Of a stretch of DNA of 9,133 bases, positions 7,133 to 9,133 are shown one piece after another. The stretch covers positions 1 through 9,133 of the forward strand of contig JANWJO010000046.1 in assembly GCA_025449435.1 (NCBI GenBank), given 5' to 3'. Position numbers and translations under genes: made by a program. Under the pieces are notes generated by a model, which was given only the letters and a program-made list of their open reading frames with translations, was not told the DNA's origin and did no database searches. How positions within the stretch are numbered: position 1 is the first letter of the stretch; every line of letters starts with the position of its first letter. This stretch comes from Chloroflexota bacterium (GTDB taxonomy: Bacteria; Chloroflexota; UBA4733).

Positions 7133-8281
7133 GTGCAGCATCCGCTGCGCGCAGTTGTCATCGGGGCTGGGTTTGCCGGCGAAGGGCACACCAAGGCACT
7201 GCAATGGTGCGGCGTCGAAGTGGCCGCCATCTGCGCCCGGCAGCCGGACGCGGTGCGTGCGGTGGCGGACCGGCTCGGGGCTCCCGAAGCCTCCATCGAC
7301 TGGCGCGACACACTGCGGCGAGTGCAACCAGATATTGTGAGTCTTGCCACGCCCGCGTCGCTGCGGGGCGAAGTTATCGAGGAAGCGGTAGCGCTCGGAG
7401 CGCACGTTTACAGCGACAAACCGCTGGCAGCTAGCGCCGCTGAGGCCCAGCGGCTGTATAGGCTGGTTCACAGTGCGGGAATCAAACACGCCCTTGCAGC
7501 CACGCACCGGTACGACCCTAGTGTTGCCTGGCTGGAGGAGTTGCTGCGTGAGGGAGAAATCGGCACGCTCGTAGACGCCGAGTATTCCTTACGCCTCAAT
7601 ATGCCGCCGGGCAGAATATTGCCCTGGGGCTGGTATACGACCGTCGCGACCGGTGGCGGCTTTGCTGGCCAGTTCCCGCATATCCTGGGCATCCTCAGGC
7701 GCATTCTTAGCGCCGACGTCGTACGCGTCGCTGGCGTAGCGAGGCGTGACGGACGGTCCAATCGGGCACCAGTGGTGCCCGGCATCCACGACTTTCGTGA
7801 CGCCATCTCCAAGGCACCAACTGCCGAGGAGGCCGCGCTCCTAGAGTGGCGAGAGGTGGACACCGAGAGGACCTTAGCAGCCATCATGTGTTTTGGTCCA
7901 CTCGATGCGTCCGGACGCGAGGTTACGGTCAGCCTCAGCGCCAACATTGGAACACCCGCACCCTGGCCGCCGCACGGGTTGCGGCTGCACGGTACGGCGG
8001 GAACGCTCATCGCAGAAGGCTATGGCGAGTACGCCGTGTCTCTCCTACGCGGTCCCAAGGCTGCGCCGGAGTCACTGCCCATCCCGCAGCGACTGATCGA
8101 CGCGCTGCCACGGGTGGGCACGTCCGTTCAGAACAAATGGGCCGCCTTGGCTCGCGAGTTCATCGCGGATGTCCGCAGCGAGCCGCACGAACCGTATCTC
8201 ACCTTCTACGACGGGTGGCGCTACCAGGAAGTCTTCGATGCTGTACGGACTGGAAGTGGGTGGTATACGATCCCAACTTGA
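7133..8281 (+). CDS. Gfo/Idh/MocA-family NAD(P)-dependent oxidoreductase
   Basis: A 382-residue cytoplasmic dehydrogenase-fold protein. The N-terminal Rossmann domain begins VVIGAGFAGEGH (8-19) with the GxGxxG dinucleotide motif at residues 11-16. The strand DIVSLATPASLRGEV is the usual VxIATPxxxH region, and HVYSDKPLAAS (91-101) holds the conserved Lys-Pro of the family's EKP motif, here with Asp in place of Glu. GGGFAGQFPHIL (174-185) is the conserved glycine-turn and His of the C-terminal alpha/beta domain, and GTAGTL (287-292) is another family signature. Members oxidise or reduce sugars, inositols and related polyols; the substrate cannot be assigned. The GTG start is chosen because GGAGG (7123-7127) lies 5 nt upstream and residues begin directly before the Rossmann strand. 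It follows the broken methyltransferase by 12 nt and so should share the promoter at 6211-6239. The frame is intact to the TGA stop. Confidence 0.9.
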   Translation: MQHPLRAVVIGAGFAGEGHTKALQWCGVEVAAICARQPDAVRAVADRLGAPEASIDWRDTLRRVQPDIVSLATPASLRGEVIEEAVALGAHVYSDKPLAASAAEAQRLYRLVHSAGIKHALAATHRYDPSVAWLEELLREGEIGTLVDAEYSLRLNMPPGRILPWGWYTTVATGGGFAGQFPHILGILRRILSADVVRVAGVARRDGRSNRAPVVPGIHDFRDAISKAPTAEEAALLEWREVDTERTLAAIMCFGPLDASGREVTVSLSANIGTPAPWPPHGLRLHGTAGTLIAEGYGEYAVSLLRGPKAAPESLPIPQRLIDALPRVGTSVQNKWAALAREFIADVRSEPHEPYLTFYDGWRYQEVFDAVRTGSGWYTIPT

Positions 8282-8496
8282 TAAGCGTTCCTGTTCATGA
8301 TGTGGCGCGAGGCCAACAACCCGTGTAGCGCGGCCTGACTTCTACGTCCGGGCGGTGGCTGTGCTCGCGGTGGGGCGAGTCCCATGATCTTGATCCGGGT
8401 CTCCGCCTCCCCGGCCTGATCTACGCTTCGCACCTTGACAGGTGGAAACGTGTCAATGAGTCGCAAGTATTCAGCGCGATCAAAACCAAGGGTCAT
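8221..8496 (-). pseudogene. Fragment resembling the N-terminus of a HigA-type antitoxin
   Basis: On the minus strand an ATG at 8496 is preceded by AAGGGAG at 9-nt spacing and opens a frame that starts MTLGFDRAEYLRLIDTFPP, then RSVDQAGEAETRIKIMG. This resembles the pre-helix-turn-helix region of HigA-like antitoxins (a hydrophobic YxxLL-like segment, then an IRSEEQLxxAxxxI helix). After about 40 residues (near 8375) it becomes Pro/Arg-rich and unlike that family, and it runs into the 3' end of the oxidoreductase gene. The DNA-binding domain and a HigB-type toxin are both missing, so if the match is right this is a relic. The similarity is from memory of the pattern only. Confidence 0.3.
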
Positions 8497-8596
8497 TCTT
8501 CCACGCTCCCTTACTGTACTCCGCATGAGTCATGACGCGGCAGACAAAGACTTTCTGTCAGGGGCGGACTATAGGGGAAGCGTACCTTTCCCTCTT

Positions 8597-8613
8597 CCGG
8601 CGCCTTGCGCCGG
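8597..8613. repeat. Perfect 7-bp GC-rich hairpin, CCGGCGC-CTT-GCGCCGG
   Basis: CCGGCGC (8597-8603) and GCGCCGG (8607-8613) with a 3-nt loop form a very stable stem on either strand. No T-run follows on either side, so it is not a classical intrinsic terminator. It lies about 100 bp upstream of the antitoxin-like fragment in the gene-poor end of the window. Confidence 0.6.
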
Positions 8614-8916
8614 CCACCATCTCATGCCATACTCTTGCAGGCACACTCTACACGTCTCCTGACGTATTTCGCTGCACACGCCTCCGGGCGGGAGGGGAAG
8701 GACAGACCGGCATGACACCACTCACACTCGGGACCCCTCTTCACGCGCGCAGGTTTAGCACTAAGCGTTAGAGGCGCTGTTCGCTCGTACAGAGCGTAAC
8801 GGCTATCCCATGCGCACCATTCTGATCACTCATCTGGTGGTCTGCCCGCACCGCAAGAACTAGCTTTCTGGCGACCTGCTCGTCGCGCGCAGAGAGTGTG
8901 TCCCCACGCCGCATCG

Positions 8917-8946
8917 GGCAAACGCCGCAGATGGGCTGCGTTTGCC
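8917..8946. repeat. 9-bp inverted repeat GGCAAACGC / GCGTTTGCC
   Basis: GGCAAACGC (8917-8925) and GCGTTTGCC (8938-8946) are exact reverse complements separated by 12 nt. An alternative pairing uses GCAG (8927-8930) with CTGC (8936-8939) to shorten the loop to 5 nt, leaving a 3-nt bulge. It sits 1 nt from the next inverted repeat, so the two form a structured cluster. Confidence 0.65.
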
Positions 8947-8947
8947 T

Positions 8948-9001
8948 GCAGATCGCACAGAGCCTCGCTGGCTTCGTGACCACTGTTGGCTTGCGATCTG
9001 C
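8948..9001. repeat. 10-bp inverted repeat GCAGATCGCA / TGCGATCTGC
   Basis: GCAGATCGCA (8948-8957) and TGCGATCTGC (8992-9001) are perfect reverse complements 34 nt apart. The loop contains a further small stem, AGCC/GGCT around 8961-8973. Related GCGATCTG words recur close by (near 9040). Position next to the 8917-8946 stem suggests a folded RNA, an operator array or the remains of a mobile element; none can be proved here. Confidence 0.65.
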
Positions 9002-9133
9002 GTTGCGCGTACCGAGCGGACCAGCGTATTGCTGCCTGCTCGCGATCTGGAAAGGTCGTATTCCTCTGTGTTGCGATCACCGTACCGGCACTTGTTGGGC
9101 GCCTATCTCCTACCCAACTGGCCACGAGCACTC

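Larger units (their letters stand above)
8282..9133. other. Gene-poor stretch with inverted repeats and no convincing intact gene
   Basis: After the oxidoreductase stop no frame longer than about 100 residues looks like a known protein on either strand. It holds the minus-strand antitoxin-like fragment, the hairpin at 8597-8613, a small stem CCTCC/GGAGG at 8681-8695, and the paired inverted repeats at 8917-9001. A minus-strand 71-residue frame from GTG 8983 to 8768 contains two CxxC pairs (CAICRQTQPICGVC), but it has no ribosome site and its cysteine codons overlap the inverted repeats. No tRNA, terminal inverted repeats of an insertion sequence or transposase pieces were recognised. The mixture looks like decayed accessory DNA. 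Confidence 0.6.

Noticed and set aside
7846..8328. 160-residue + strand frame inside and past the oxidoreductase gene
   Set aside because: It is Arg-rich, overlaps a well-supported gene in another frame and has no family features.
8750..8810. Integron attC-like site suggested by TTAG/CTAA words
   Set aside because: The required GTTRRRY and RYYYAAC core pairs are not present with correct spacing.

Overview
The window comes from a GC-rich bacterial chromosome and reads almost entirely rightward on the + strand. Codon use is GC-rich, genes are closely packed, GTG and ATG starts both occur, and a Tat-type lipoprotein with a Ser/Thr/Pro linker is present. Together with a stand-alone (kinase-less) KdpD and a methyltransferase carrying a DPGTIRHL segment, this suggests a Chloroflexota-like organism. 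Actinobacteria, Deinococcota and cyanobacteria also carry some of these traits, and no marker gene settles the lineage.

Region 1 (1-3377) is the 3' part of a high-affinity potassium-uptake operon. It holds the last ~510 residues of the P-type ATPase KdpB (cut by the window edge), all of KdpC, and a 400-residue KdpD-like protein that keeps only the N-terminal nucleotide-binding KdpD domain and the universal-stress (Usp) domain. The membrane, GAF and histidine-kinase parts of classical KdpD are absent, and no kdpE lies in the window. The three genes are separated by 21 and 9 nt and are probably one transcript. KdpB drives the pump, KdpC stabilises the complex, and the short KdpD most likely has a regulatory or ligand-sensing job.

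Region 2 (3378-4253) holds a single metallo-beta-lactamase-fold hydrolase with a full set of metal ligands. Region 3 (4254-6169) has a regulatory stretch with a perfect 10-bp palindrome of LacI-operator type, followed by a Tat-exported lipoprotein. That protein has a Ser/Thr linker, a ~300-residue domain I cannot place, and a C-terminal M15-type D-Ala-D-Ala carboxypeptidase/endolysin-like domain, so it probably acts at the cell wall.

Region 4 (6170-8281) begins with a very good sigma-70-type promoter (TTGACG, 17 nt, TATCAT) embedded in a perfect 9-bp inverted repeat, a likely operator. It appears to drive a class I SAM methyltransferase and a Gfo/Idh/MocA-family oxidoreductase, 12 nt apart. 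The methyltransferase is split by a one-base frame change and has Trp in place of the first motif-I glycine, so it is probably decaying.

Region 5 (8282-9133) has no convincing intact gene. It contains a minus-strand fragment that looks like the start of a HigA-type antitoxin and several strong inverted repeats. The strongest are clustered at 8917-9001. No tRNA, rRNA, CRISPR array or complete insertion sequence was recognised. I did not find a clear new multi-gene system. The most interesting leads are the kinase-less KdpD, the novel-domain Tat lipoprotein behind a palindromic operator, and the operator-promoter of region 4.
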